Assembly: GCF_009739465.1 (NCBI RefSeq)
Contig: NZ_WHOM01000078.1
Location: 113,230-177,229, forward strand
DNA length: 64,000 bases
Direction: 5' to 3'
From: Streptomyces apocyni
Lineage (GTDB): Bacteria; Actinomycetota; Actinomycetes; Streptomycetales; Streptomycetaceae
Below are positions 16,051 through 25,716 of the stretch, piece after piece (positions within the stretch are counted from its first letter, which is position 1; the number at the start of each line of letters is the position of its first letter). The notes below the pieces were generated by a model, which was given only the letters and a program-made list of their open reading frames with translations, was not told where the DNA came from and did not search any database. The position numbers and the translations under genes are program-made.

Positions 16051-17280
16051 ATGCCGAAGATCCCCAAAGGGCGGCGCGTAGGCCAGGCCGCGGTGAACGC
16101 GCTGCGCACGCTGCTTGAGGAGCACGACCACATCGTGCAGGAGATATCCGGGCAGAACGACTTCGGTGAGGATTTCTACGTCACTTTCACCGATGACGGG
16201 GATGTCACCAGCGACACGATCAAGGTCCAGGTCAAGGGAGGGGACAGCTGGCGTCGGGGCAACGGATACGTCGTGCCCGTCGACCGGCATCGCGATACCT
16301 GGTCAGAGGGCAACATCCCTGTCTACTGCGTGGTGTACGACCCGAACAGCAAGAATCTGTACTGGGCAAACGCCACCCAACAACTCCGCCGCTTCGGTTC
16401 CTTCAATGCACCACACTTCATCGGGATCAGCCCCAATGCGGTGCTGGACGACACCACCATGGGCTCCTTCGTCGCCCAGGCACGCCGCTACGTCGGGCGC
16501 TATCGGGGTCGGCAAGCCGTCCTCACCCATCTCGAGGAAATGTCCGGAACGGAATTCGACCCTGCAGATCACGTTCTGCACTTCGTGAACGGCGACGACG
16601 ATGACCTCATCTTCTGGAAGCGGCCGGGCGACGCAGTGGCGACGCTGCTGCTCAGCACCCAGGACTGGGAACCAGCTTGGGTCACTCTGGAGTCGCTGAT
16701 GCGGTCCGAGCTTCCGATACCGGAAACGTCGAACGGCCGCGGGGTCCCGGACCTCGATCTGTGGACCGCCGAGGACCTGGGGCTGGACCGAACCGAGATC
16801 ATGTGGGTGGTTGCGTGCTTCGCCTCCACCCAGCAAGCCGACGAAGGTCCGGAAGGCGAACTCATCGAGTGCGAGGGATGCCCAAGTTGCACCGGGGAGG
16901 AACCCCAGGAACACGGCAGCATCGAAGCAGACGTCATCCATGCATATGTGCTCGACTGCATACTCGACCGCATAGATGCCGAGCCCGACCTCGTGCGGCG
17001 CTCAATCCGAGCGATGCGAGGGGAAACCGATCTGGAACCGAACATCGTCGCCGAACTCGGCTCCCTCGAAACCGACCCACGTGTCGTCCGACAAGTGCAC
17101 AAGCTCAGCCGGGCAACGGTCGAGACGGTGGACGACATCGAACCGGAGGCATACCGGCTAGCCATCCTCTATCTCATCCAACGCATCTACGTGGGTGGCC
17201 CCTCGCTCCCCCTCGACGAACAAGTCCGCATCGTCTGGCGCATCCCCGAGCCGACGACACCCACGTCGCAGGCTCGATGA
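16051..17280 (+). CDS. DUF4365 domain protein
   Basis: 409 residues from ATG 16051 (MPKIPKGRRVGQAAVNALRT), with GAGAAAG seven bases upstream. The N-terminal ~150 residues match DUF4365: GQNDFGEDFYVTF, IKVQVKGGDSW and PVYCVVYDPNSKNLYW resemble a PD-(D/E)xK nuclease-like core, with E/D in DFGEDF and Q-x-K in VQVKGG as possible active-site residues. The C-terminal part carries a Cys-rich motif (CEGCPSC) near residue 275 and is otherwise helical. DUF4365 proteins are frequently found in defence or accessory regions. It lies just outside the AICE, so it belongs to the old chromosome or an earlier insertion. Confidence 0.7.
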   Translation: MPKIPKGRRVGQAAVNALRTLLEEHDHIVQEISGQNDFGEDFYVTFTDDGDVTSDTIKVQVKGGDSWRRGNGYVVPVDRHRDTWSEGNIPVYCVVYDPNSKNLYWANATQQLRRFGSFNAPHFIGISPNAVLDDTTMGSFVAQARRYVGRYRGRQAVLTHLEEMSGTEFDPADHVLHFVNGDDDDLIFWKRPGDAVATLLLSTQDWEPAWVTLESLMRSELPIPETSNGRGVPDLDLWTAEDLGLDRTEIMWVVACFASTQQADEGPEGELIECEGCPSCTGEEPQEHGSIEADVIHAYVLDCILDRIDAEPDLVRRSIRAMRGETDLEPNIVAELGSLETDPRVVRQVHKLSRATVETVDDIEPEAYRLAILYLIQRIYVGGPSLPLDEQVRIVWRIPEPTTPTSQAR

Positions 17281-17760
17281 GGGGCCCGTGATCCCCATGA
17301 GCCGATACCTCTGCTGCAGGATCCTGGTCGCGAACAACACGGTCGACGAAACGCAACGCCTACTCGGCAGTCTCTTTGTCCTGGCCTATCCAGATCGAGA
17401 CGGAGCCAGTGATGCCGCACGCGGAGACCACTGCAGTGGAAACAGTTTCACGTATTCTCGAAGCCCTGTGGGGCGCCCAGGCACAGGCTGTCGCAGCGTG
17501 TGACTTCGAAGAGGAACTTCCCTGGACGGGCAGCCCGGTAACGGAGGTTCGGTCGCGCCGCAAGAGTTCCCCGAAATCCGAGATCATCGTCGTCCCTGGT
17601 GCAGGAGGGGTCTCGGTCGAGTCGGCCTGGACCGCGTGGCACGCGACAGAGATCGCCGCTTCCGGAAAGTGCTGGCCGCCTTCGACGAAGCGCTCTCCGT
17701 CCCTTGACACCAGCGGCGCGACGCACGGCCGTACGTCGGTTTCGTGATCCTGGAGGAGCC
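17281..17760. other. Gap with possible gene remnant
   Basis: About 480 bases. A frame from 17414 to 17747 on the plus strand encodes a fairly natural-looking N-terminal stretch (TTAVETVSRILEALWGAQAQ) but then degenerates. Another frame carries RFRKVLAAFDEALS near 17660. This is best explained as a decayed small gene; identity unknown. Confidence 0.3.
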
Positions 17761-18696
17761 ATGGTGCACGCCGAAGCATTCGACGGCAGTGTTCCGGTCT
17801 ACAGACACATGGTGCGGAACGAGAGCCAGCGCGCCTGGCTCTCGTCTCTTCCCGGACTGGTGGCTGAGTACGAGCAGCGGTGGGGCATCTCCACCGGTGC
17901 CCCCTACCGCAGTGGTACGTCCGCCTGGGTGGCGCCCGGCACGCTGCCCGACGGCCGCGAGGCTGTGCTGAAGATCGTGTGGCCGCACCGCGAGGCGGCG
18001 GGCGAGGCGGCGGGCCTGCGCCAGTGGGCGGGCAAGGGCGCCGTCGAGCTCTACGACAGCGACGCGGAGCACTTCGCCCTGCTCCTCGAACGGTGCTCCC
18101 CAGGCACCGCCCTCACCGACTCGGACCTGCGCCCGGAGGACGCGCTCACCGAGGCCGCCGAGGTCCTCGCCCGCCTGTGGAGCACCGCGCCGCGGGAGGA
18201 CCCCGGGCCTGGGCTGGACACGGTGGCCGGCATGAGCAAGGAGTGGCTCGTCGAGGCCGAGGAACGCCGCGAGCGGTTCCGCCCGGCGTTCGACCGCTCG
18301 CTCATGGAGAAGGGCCTCGGCCTGCTGCGCACACTGCCCGCCAGCGCGACCCGGTCGGTCGTGGTGCACGGCGACTTCAACCCGGGCAACGTGCTCCGCT
18401 CCAGCAGGGAGCCGTGGCTGGCCATCGACGCCAAACCCATCGTCGGCGACCCAGGCATCGACCCTGAGCCGCTGGTGTCGCAGGTCGACAACCCGTTCGC
18501 ACACGCCGACACGGCGGCGGTGCTCCGGCGGCGGTACGCACTCGTCGCCGACATCGTCGGGGAGCCCGCCGAGCGGCTCATCGCCTGGGCCTTCGCCCGC
18601 TTCGTCCAGTCCGCGCTGTGGTGCGTGGCCCACGGGGAGGACGGCCTCGACGACATGGCGGACGCCGCCGTGCTCGCAGGTCTCATCGGGGTGTGA
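17761..18696 (+). CDS. Aminoglycoside phosphotransferase-like kinase (APH(6)/hydroxyurea-type)
   Basis: 311 residues from ATG 17761 with GGAGGAGCC directly upstream. Kinase-like fold: AVLKIVWP near residue 62 (ATP-site Lys), catalytic loop VVVHGDFNPGNVL near residue 200 with Asp in HGDFN, and metal-binding AIDAKPIVGDPGID near 220. The AIDAKP-GDP pattern and size fit the streptomycin/hydroxyurea 6-phosphotransferase group rather than generic choline kinases. It could detoxify an aminoglycoside, but many chromosomal members have unknown substrates. No biosynthesis genes for aminoglycosides are nearby. Confidence 0.75.
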   Translation: MVHAEAFDGSVPVYRHMVRNESQRAWLSSLPGLVAEYEQRWGISTGAPYRSGTSAWVAPGTLPDGREAVLKIVWPHREAAGEAAGLRQWAGKGAVELYDSDAEHFALLLERCSPGTALTDSDLRPEDALTEAAEVLARLWSTAPREDPGPGLDTVAGMSKEWLVEAEERRERFRPAFDRSLMEKGLGLLRTLPASATRSVVVHGDFNPGNVLRSSREPWLAIDAKPIVGDPGIDPEPLVSQVDNPFAHADTAAVLRRRYALVADIVGEPAERLIAWAFARFVQSALWCVAHGEDGLDDMADAAVLAGLIGV

Positions 18697-18723
18697 GGCA
18701 TCAATGCGGAGGTGGACTCAGAC

Positions 18724-20035
18724 GTGAACAGGAAGAACCGAGTCCGGCAGGTCGTCGTCGACGCGTGGACAGTGAGCCCCTCTGCACCGGCACTTCCCCG
18801 CGTGGGTGTCCTACACCGCTCCGAGGCGGCCGCCGGCCTGCGCGAGGTGTGGCGTCTGCGCGCGGGCTGTGCGAGCCGGTTCTGCTGTTCGGCACGGACT
18901 CGGCCGAGCAGGCTCCGCTGGTCCTCCGCACGGCGCAGAAGCTCGCCGAGGTCCACGTGTTCGACGACGTCGTGCCAGAGAAGGTGCGACCGCTCGGCCT
19001 CGCCGGAGTGACCACGTTCCACGACAGGGAGCTGGAGACCACCGACGCCCTCCGGAACGCGCTCGGCCTGCCGGGGGGGAGGCCCCCACGCGAACCCCTG
19101 GGACAAGTACGCCCAGCGGCTCGCGCTGCGCACCGCCGGGGTGTCGACCGTGCACTCCGTGCCCGTCGACTCCGTCGACGCCTTCCGGGACGCCGTGCCG
19201 GACCTCGGCGTCCCCGGCGTCCTCAAGCCCCGCCGGGCCGTGGCCAGCACAGCGCTCGCCTTCGTCCCTGCGAGGACGCGGCGGAACGGGAAACAAAGGA
19301 ACGCACCGCCTGGCGCGGGCTGGTGGACGAACAGTTCATCCCGTCCGTCCCCCACCCGGGCGGACCCGGCTGGCTGGGGTCGTACGTCTCGGTGGAGACA
19401 GTGTCCGACGGCCGCGGACACCACCACACGGCCGTGATGGACAAGCTGCCGCTGTCCGTCGTCGACGAGGTCGGCAGGCTCCGCGCGCATGCCGTGCGGG
19501 AGACGGGTGACATCTTCCCCTCCGCTCTCCCGGAAGCGTCCCTCACCCGAGTGCGGGAGCTGGTGTCCCGGACGCTGGACGTGCTGGGCGTCCGCTGGCG
19601 GGTCAGCCACACCGAGGTCAAGCTGTCCCGGAGGGCCCGGAGACTATCGAGGTGAACGGCCGGCTGGGCGGCGAGGTGGCGCTGCTGCTGGCCCAGGCCG
19701 GAGGCCCGGACATCGTGCGGGCAGCGCTGAGCGTCGCGCTGGGGCAGCCGCCCGACCTCCGGAGCACCGGTCCCGCTCGGTACGCCGCCGCGTTCTACGT
19801 GCCGTTCCCGACCCGGTCCGGGCCGGTCAGGTTGGCACCCGGGATCGCCGGGCTCGTGACGGCCGCGGAGGATCCGCCGTCGCTGCGACGGCTGCTGCTG
19901 GGCGCCTTCGACGAGGTGGCCTCGCTCTTCGCCGCAGACGAGGCGGAGGGCAACCCCTGGTCGGTCCATGTGCGCGCGGGACTCCGCGACAGCCTGGGTC
20001 GCACCGGGACGCTGATGGGCCCACGGTCGCGCTGA
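18724..20035 (+). pseudogene. ATP-grasp enzyme, broken by several frameshifts
   Basis: Fragments of one ATP-grasp ligase run in changing frames: an N-terminal piece ending VWRLRAGC; PVLLFGTDSAEQAPLVLRTA (about 18870-19075); KYAQRLALRTAGVSTVHSVP to GVPGVLKPRRA (about 19110-19240); an ATP-grasp middle with LVDEQFIPSVPHPGGP to RWRVSHTEVKLS; then EVNGRLGGEVALLLAQAGG (19652 on). The join HTEVKL(S)...EVNGRLGG is restored by one extra c near 19628, and another shift falls at a G7 run near 19075. Four frame changes make decay likely, though some may be sequence errors. The intact family ligates carboxylates and amines in natural-product or peptide pathways. Confidence 0.75.
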
Positions 20036-20064
20036 CCTCGTGCAGGAGGACCTACCAGGCAGCC

Positions 20065-20716
20065 TCAGGTACGCGAAAGGGTGCAGGCACCGCAGGCCCC
20101 GGAGCGGGTGGGCGTGCGGATGACGTGGGCGAAGCCGGGGAGGCGTTCCCGCTCGGTCTCCACGGGGAAGCCGGTGCCGTGCAGCAGCGGCGGCACCTCG
20201 CCGGGCGGCAGTGGGCCGAGGAGCCGCCGCGTACCGCCGTCGGTGGCCGGGACGACGGCGCCGGGCGTAACCGACCGCCCGCACTCCAGGCGCAGCCCGT
20301 CGGCCCTGGCGCGCCCGAGCACCAGCTCCGACACTCGCCGTCGACGAACCCGACACCGGCTCGACGCGCTGTGGCCGCGGTCGCTCGTGCGACGCCGGGC
20401 GGAGACCAGGAAACTCGTCGAGGTCCAACTCCTGGTGAGGCTCCGCGTGTTCCTTGAGCGCGGAGTGGACAGCGTCGAAAATCCGAGTGACTGTCGCGGT
20501 GGCCCGCGCTCCCAGGGTCACGAAGGTGCCTTCGCTCCCGGAGGAGAGCGGCGTCGGCGTCCCTGCCGACTCCCGCAAACTGTCCAGCCACTGCGCCCAG
20601 GCGTGGACCGCTTCACGCGCAAGGGCGAACTTGGCTCTGGTGTCGGGATGTTGCTCGGTGGAGTCGGTGCCTTCGGCGAAGCAGTTGAGCATGGCGCCCG
20701 CCGCGGCCGTAGCCAA
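20065..20716 (-). pseudogene. FAD-dependent amino-acid oxidase (DAO family) fragment
   Basis: It lacks the N-terminal FAD-binding GxGxxG and the C-terminal part. What remains reads AAGAMLNCFAEGTDST, GTFVTLGARATATVTRIFDA and DLDEFPGLRPASHERP in one frame, then SELVLGRARADGLRLECG and FAHVIRTPTRSGACG in another. These are successive pieces of the DAO-type oxidoreductase, in order. Truncated at both ends and frameshifted, hence non-functional. It is adjacent and convergent to the ATP-grasp pseudogene. Confidence 0.7.
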
Positions 20717-20749
20717 ACCTGGCCGCGGCCGACCCCCGCTAGATCGAGA

Positions 20750-22156
20750 TCAGGGGATGGGGCGCAGGGTGGGGTAGGGGTTGAGCGAGAGGTAGAGGCC
20801 CGCGGCTGCCTGGTCGGGGGTGGTGGGCAGGGAGAGCATCTGACTGGTTCCGTGTCCGCCAAGTCCTTGGGCTCGGTGGCCGGTCAGAGGGGTGCGGAGC
20901 TTTTCGTAGAGAGAGTCGAGGGGGGAGAGGGGGGTGAGGGGGTCTTGTTGGGCGTCGTGGAGGTCTTCCTCGCCGGTGATGATGTTGAGGAACGCCTCGT
21001 GGAGGCGTAGCCCTTGCTGGTCGCGGCGGGTGAGGGCTTGTGCTTGGCGGAAGTAGGCGTCGCGGCCGTCATGGATGCGGTAGAACGCGCTGACCAGGAC
21101 GAGGAGGCGTGCGTAAGCGTTCTGGTAGGTGGTCTGGTAGAAGCGGCGGGCGTCGGCCTCATCGACCTCGCCGCGCAGGACGGCGGCGATGGCCGCGGCG
21201 CTGAGGAGGCCGCTGTACATGGCCAGGTGCACGCCGGTGGACAGCAACGGGTCGAGGAAGCAGGCGGCGTCGCCAGCGAGGTAGTAGCCCGGGCCGCAGA
21301 ACGCGTCGCTGGTGTAGGAGTAGTCGCTCTCCACTTTGAGGGCGGAAGCCTGTTGTGCGCCTTGGAGCATGCCGGTCAGGAGCGGGCATCGAGCGAGTGC
21401 GTCGTGGTAGACGGCGTCGATGGAGCCCTGTTCGTCCTTTGCCTGGTGGAAGGAGCGTTTGTCGGTGACCAGCCCGACGCTGAGGGTGCCGTCGTGCAGC
21501 GGGATGGCCCAGAGCCAGCCGTGGTCGGGCAGGGAGAAGACGCCGATCGCTCCCTCGGGGGCCTCGGGCAGGGCTGCGGCACCGCGCCAGTAGCCCCAGG
21601 CGGCGACGTTACGGAACACGTCGTGCACGCGCCGGGTGCGCAGTTGACGTGCGCCCAGCATCCCGGCCCTCCCGGTGGCGTCGATCAGGTGGGTGAAGTC
21701 GATCTCGGCGTCACGCCCCTCCCTAGTGCGCCACCAAGCCGTGGTCGCCCGGCCTTCGGGCAGGGCGATATGACGCACCTGGGACTCTTCCCGTACATCC
21801 GCTCCCTGATGGCGGGCGTGCTGAAGGAGAAGGTGGTCGAACTGAGAACGGACGACCTGGAAGCTGTGGGTAGCCGGCCGGCCCGGATCGTCGAAGCGCA
21901 GGGCCCACTCCTGGCCGCCCCAGCCGTAGAAAGCGCCGGTCTTCCGTACGAAGCCGTGATGTTCGACCACCTCACGGGCGCCGATGATGTCAAGAACCGG
22001 CAAGAGCGACGGGAGCAGAGACTCCCCGATGTGGTAGCGAGGGAAACGCTCGCGTTCCAACAGCACGACGTCGATCCCCTGTTGGGCCAACAATGTGGCG
22101 GCTGTCGCTCCTGCGGGCCCGCCTCCGGCGATCAGTACTTGCGTTCGCTCGCGCAA
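20750..22156 (-). CDS. Flavin-dependent halogenase-like oxidoreductase
   Basis: About 468 residues. The TTG at 22156 is chosen because QVLIAGGGPAGATAATLLAQ starts within ten residues and GGGAGCGG lies upstream; no ATG or GTG is available near. Residues 11-16 form the FAD GxGxxG. FPRYHIGESLLPS is the halogenase-type second motif, and GWLWAIPL (about 212-219) is the WxWxIP signature that separates flavin halogenases from monooxygenases. GYYLAGDAACFLDPLLSTGV is the FAD-binding GD motif. It would chlorinate or brominate an aromatic, probably phenolic or pyrrolic and possibly carrier-bound, substrate using FADH2 from a separate reductase. No intact biosynthetic partner or reductase is next to it. 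Confidence 0.85.
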   Translation of the reverse strand: MRERTQVLIAGGGPAGATAATLLAQQGIDVVLLERERFPRYHIGESLLPSLLPVLDIIGAREVVEHHGFVRKTGAFYGWGGQEWALRFDDPGRPATHSFQVVRSQFDHLLLQHARHQGADVREESQVRHIALPEGRATTAWWRTREGRDAEIDFTHLIDATGRAGMLGARQLRTRRVHDVFRNVAAWGYWRGAAALPEAPEGAIGVFSLPDHGWLWAIPLHDGTLSVGLVTDKRSFHQAKDEQGSIDAVYHDALARCPLLTGMLQGAQQASALKVESDYSYTSDAFCGPGYYLAGDAACFLDPLLSTGVHLAMYSGLLSAAAIAAVLRGEVDEADARRFYQTTYQNAYARLLVLVSAFYRIHDGRDAYFRQAQALTRRDQQGLRLHEAFLNIITGEEDLHDAQQDPLTPLSPLDSLYEKLRTPLTGHRAQGLGGHGTSQMLSLPTTPDQAAAGLYLSLNPYPTLRPIP

Positions 22157-22225
22157 GGTCCCGCTCCCAGAAATCGAGACAATGTCGTCTTTTGGTCCTG
22201 CTCGACGCTCACCACGCGTGACAGC

Positions 22226-23413
22226 ATGGTCACCATGACGAGTACAGGGCACACGCCCGTCGGCCCGCAAGGGGCGGTCGCGAGCCATGGCCGAAGCGGA
22301 ACGGCCTCGTTGACGGTAGGTGCGGAAGAGGAATACCTGCTGGTCGATCCAGTATCGCGGCAGGTAAGCCCGGAGGCGGAAAAGGTGGTGGCCGAAGCCG
22401 CGGGTGAACTCGGCGACCGAGTCACCACGGAAATAACGCGCTACCAGGTTGAAGTACGCACCGACCCGCATGCCCGCCTCACCGAACTCGCCGATCAAGT
22501 CCGGTACACCCGGCTGGTGGTTGCGCAGGCCGCCGCGCGCCAAGGACTGCGCATCATCTCCACGGGAACGCCCGTGCTCGGCCAGGCCACGCCGGCTCCC
22601 CTGGCCGCGGGACCGCGCTACGAACGCAGCGCCGCGATGTTCCGTGCTCTGGACGACGAACAGAGCGCCTGCGCCTGCCACATCCACGTCGGCGTTCCCG
22701 ATCTGGCCACCGCGCTGGAGGTCAGCAATCACCTACGGCCGTGGATCCCGGTCCTCATCGCTGTCGCGGCCAACTCACCGTACTGGGCGGGACGCGACAC
22801 CGGGTACGCGAGCTGGCGCACGACGATCTGGGGGCGGTGGCCGGTGGCCGGCCCCCCGCCGTTCTTCGAGTCGCCCGCCCATTTCGAAGACCTCGTCTCG
22901 GGCTTCCTCGCTACTGGCTCGGTCATGGACCGCGGCGGCCTGTACTGGGACGTCAGGCCCTCGCACCACGTACCCACCCTTGAGTTCCGCTTCGCCGACG
23001 CGACGACCACGGCGGGCGAGACCGTGCTGCTCGCCGGGATCATCAGGGCGATGGTCGCCGCCGCCCTCCAGGCTATCGACGCCGGAGACGCGGCACTTCG
23101 GCTTGAGCCGGAGATACTGCGCGCCGCGTGCTGGCGGGCAGCCCGCGACGGCCTCGCTGGCAAGATCATCGACCTGCGCAGGGAACGCCTCGCTCCCGCC
23201 ACCCACCAGGTGGAACAACTGCTGTCCTGGCTGGAACCCGCGCTGCGCGATCAGGGCGACTCCGAGCTCATCGGCACCCTCTGGTCGCGCCTGCGTACCG
23301 ACGGCGGCGGAGCGGAGCGACAGCGAGCTGCCTACCAACGCTGTGGCAGTGCTAGCGGGGTCGTCGACCATCTCATCTCCGCCACGTCCCCTTCTGGATA
23401 CGACGAAGGCTGA
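22226..23413 (+). CDS. Carboxylate-amine ligase, YbdK/GCS2 family
   Basis: About 395 residues; starts at 22226 or 22235 (MTSTGHTPVG) are both possible and neither has a clear ribosome site. SLTVGAEEEYLLVDP opens the GCS2 fold, with acidic metal/ATP ligands in GAEEE. ACHIHVGVPDL near residue 155 and HHVPTLEFRFADA near 260 are the other family blocks. The family performs ATP-dependent glutamate-cysteine-type ligations; YbdK-like members have weak activity of this sort and uncertain substrates. It is divergent from the halogenase, sharing its ~70-bp promoter region. Confidence 0.85.
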   Translation: MVTMTSTGHTPVGPQGAVASHGRSGTASLTVGAEEEYLLVDPVSRQVSPEAEKVVAEAAGELGDRVTTEITRYQVEVRTDPHARLTELADQVRYTRLVVAQAAARQGLRIISTGTPVLGQATPAPLAAGPRYERSAAMFRALDDEQSACACHIHVGVPDLATALEVSNHLRPWIPVLIAVAANSPYWAGRDTGYASWRTTIWGRWPVAGPPPFFESPAHFEDLVSGFLATGSVMDRGGLYWDVRPSHHVPTLEFRFADATTTAGETVLLAGIIRAMVAAALQAIDAGDAALRLEPEILRAACWRAARDGLAGKIIDLRRERLAPATHQVEQLLSWLEPALRDQGDSELIGTLWSRLRTDGGGAERQRAAYQRCGSASGVVDHLISATSPSGYDEG

Positions 23414-23555
23414 CCGGCCCTCTCATGGGGCAGCGCACCCTCCGCGTGCCCCAAGTTGCCGGAAACCGCGCCCACAGGGCACAAGGCAGCCGGTATCCGG
23501 CACCCGCGAGCCGGGGACGACCGCGGGGCGTGCCGCATTCACGCCGCCCCTGCGG

Positions 23556-24296
23556 TCAGCGCGTGTCCCCGGGCACGACCAGGCCGGTTTCGTACGCGAT
23601 CACCACCGCGTGGGTTCGGTTCTGCGCGCCCAGTTTGGTCAGCACGTTCCCCACGTGCGTCTTCACCGTCTCCAGGCTCACCCTGCACGACTGAGCGATG
23701 TCCGGGTTGGACCGGCCGGTGGCCATCAAGCGCAGCACCTCCTCCTCCCGGCCCGTCAGCGCCGCCTGCGGCAGCGCTTCGGCGGACCCCAGTGGGCGGG
23801 CGGTGACCATCTGGCGCAGGGTCGCCGGGAAGAGGATCGCCTCACCTGCGGCGACCACCCGCACTGCCTCCGCGATCTTGGGGACGGGGAGCCGCTTGAG
23901 TACGAAGCCGCTGGCCCCGGCGCTGAGTGCGGCGGTGACGTAGTCGTCGTTCTCGAACGTGGTGATCACCACGACTTTCGGCGGGTCGGCTGGCCCGGCG
24001 AGGAGCTGCCGGGTGGCCTCTATTCCGTTGCGGCGCGGCATCCGTACGTCCATCAGGACCACATCCGGTCGCAGCTGCCGCGCCTGCTCGACTGCGTCGA
24101 TGCCATCGACGGCCTCCCCGACGACGGCGATCCCGGGCTGCATTGCGAGCAGCGTGCGCAGACCGCTGCGGGTCACCTCGTCGTCGTCCGCGATCAGAAG
24201 GGTGGTGCGACGGGAGGCGTCGGCGGTGTCAGTGGTGACGGCTGCGCTCGCGTCGAGGCCTGTCGCGGCCTTCGCGCTCGCTGGTGAGCCGATCAT
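23556..24296 (-). CDS. NarL/LuxR-type response regulator
   Basis: 246 residues. The receiver domain starts at LLIADDDEVTRSGLRTLLAM with phospho-acceptor Asp in VVLMDVRMPRRNG, Thr/Ser in VVVITTF and Lys in FVLKRLP. The LuxR HTH LTGREEEVLRLMATGRSNPD to VKTHVGNVLTKLGAQNR lies at the C-terminus. The first ~28 residues are extra and Ala-rich. The ATG overlaps the stop of the histidine kinase gene (ATGA), so it is the cognate regulator. Confidence 0.93.
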   Translation of the reverse strand: MIGSPASAKAATGLDASAAVTTDTADASRRTTLLIADDDEVTRSGLRTLLAMQPGIAVVGEAVDGIDAVEQARQLRPDVVLMDVRMPRRNGIEATRQLLAGPADPPKVVVITTFENDDYVTAALSAGASGFVLKRLPVPKIAEAVRVVAAGEAILFPATLRQMVTARPLGSAEALPQAALTGREEEVLRLMATGRSNPDIAQSCRVSLETVKTHVGNVLTKLGAQNRTHAVVIAYETGLVVPGDTR

Positions 24297-25573
24297 GCGG
24301 GCAAGCGTACTGGCAGCCGGACCGTGAGTCGCCAGTGCTCCGGTCCGTCCGGACCGGCCTCGAGTTCGCCGTGCAGTAGCCGCACGCGCTCGGCGAGACC
24401 GGGCAGGCCGTGCCCGGACGTCGGGAAGACACCCGGGCTCTTTGCGCTCCCGGATCCGGTCCGGTTGACCACGCCGAGCTCCAGCGAGTCCGGCGCGGCC
24501 GCCACCTTGACCTGGATCGGACCGCCCGCTCCGTGCCGCAGCGCGTTCGTCAGCCCTTCCTGCAGGATCCGGTACGCCGCCCGGGAGAGCGTCCCCCGCA
24601 CCTGCGCATAGTCGCCCGACAGCTCCGGTTCCACCACCGCACCCGCGTGCCGCAGCCGGTCGAGCAGCTCGGGCAGGTCGGCCAGGGCCCGGGCCGGGGC
24701 CGCCCCCGCCTTCTCCTCGCGCAGCATGCCCAGCACATAGTCCAGATCCTCCAGGGCGGCCCGGGTCGACTCCTCGATGCTGCGCAGGGCGGCGCGCGCC
24801 GCCACCGGGTCGGCACAGAGCACCTCGCCCGCCACCGCCGCCTGGATCGTGGCGGCCGTCAGGGTGTGTCCGATCGAGTCGTGCAACTCGTGGGCCAGTC
24901 GGTTACGTTCGGCCAGTGCCCGCTCCCGCTCGGCCGCCAGCGCGAGCCGCTCGGCCGACGACGGGCCAAGCAGCCTGGGCGCCAGCCACCGCAGGGCGTA
25001 CGTCACCGCCAGGCACAGAGCCGCCGCCAGCAGCAGGCAGCAGAGCGCCGCTGCCCAGCTCTGCCAGCCGCTGTCCGCCCGCAGCGACCAGCCGTTCACA
25101 CTCACCCCGGCCTCGGCGCCGGCCCAACCACCGGGAAGGAGCAGGCCCACGACGAACAGCAGGACGCTCAGCTGTGCCCCCGCCCACCCCAGCACCACAT
25201 GCGACAGCAGCCAGAGTGGGGTCCGCAGGCGGTCAGCGCCCGATGCCGGTGCCGTGGATGCGGCCGCCCCGTCACCAGGCGAGCCCGCGCGCCCGCGCTC
25301 GCCCACGGGATCAGGCAACGCCACCCCTAGCATCCGCCGGGCGCAAGCGATCAGCACCCGCCGCGTGGTACGGGCCAGCCCGATCACACCGATCAGTACC
25401 GACCAGACCAGCACGGTCAGAGCGAACTGCGCTCCCCATGAAGCCGATGACCACGCCAGCGCCGGTAGTGCCGCGAAAGGCAGCAAAGGAAGGCTCGCCA
25501 ACGCGCCGCAATAGGCGAATAGCGCACCCGAATACGTGGAGCCGCGCAGCAGCGGCCGGATTCCTCTGAACAT
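24293..25573 (-). CDS. Sensor histidine kinase (NarX/DesK type)
   Basis: About 426 residues from ATG 25573 (MFRGIRPLLRGSTYSGALFA). Membrane segments lie in the first ~100 residues and again around 150-240. The phosphorylated His is in RNRLAHELHDSIGHTLTAA (HisKA_3), and the ATP-binding G box is GHGLPGLAERVRLLHG near the end. It phosphorylates the response regulator encoded immediately downstream. The signal is unknown. The two divergent plus-strand genes after 25717 may be targets. Confidence 0.9.
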   Translation of the reverse strand: MFRGIRPLLRGSTYSGALFAYCGALASLPLLPFAALPALAWSSASWGAQFALTVLVWSVLIGVIGLARTTRRVLIACARRMLGVALPDPVGERGRAGSPGDGAAASTAPASGADRLRTPLWLLSHVVLGWAGAQLSVLLFVVGLLLPGGWAGAEAGVSVNGWSLRADSGWQSWAAALCCLLLAAALCLAVTYALRWLAPRLLGPSSAERLALAAERERALAERNRLAHELHDSIGHTLTAATIQAAVAGEVLCADPVAARAALRSIEESTRAALEDLDYVLGMLREEKAGAAPARALADLPELLDRLRHAGAVVEPELSGDYAQVRGTLSRAAYRILQEGLTNALRHGAGGPIQVKVAAAPDSLELGVVNRTGSGSAKSPGVFPTSGHGLPGLAERVRLLHGELEAGPDGPEHWRLTVRLPVRLPA

Positions 25574-25716
25574 GGCCAGGCAAGTATGACCGGACGGCCC
25601 ACCGGCGACCTCCCTCGATCGGGGGAGCGAATTCTCCCGCCTTCCCGCGATGTGTCCGTGAGACCTCGAAACCAGAATCGAGGTCTCACCGGTTGGCAGG
25701 ACGGAAGGACGGGCTG

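Noticed and set aside
20750..22732. A 660-codon open frame extending the halogenase N-terminus
   Set aside because: The extra ~190 residues lie antisense to the ligase gene and have no domain; FAD motif and upstream GGGAGCGG support the TTG start at 22156.
21014..23413. A 799-codon frame extending the YbdK-like ligase upstream
   Set aside because: The extra part is antisense to the halogenase gene and composition-driven; the GCS2 domain starts just after 22226.
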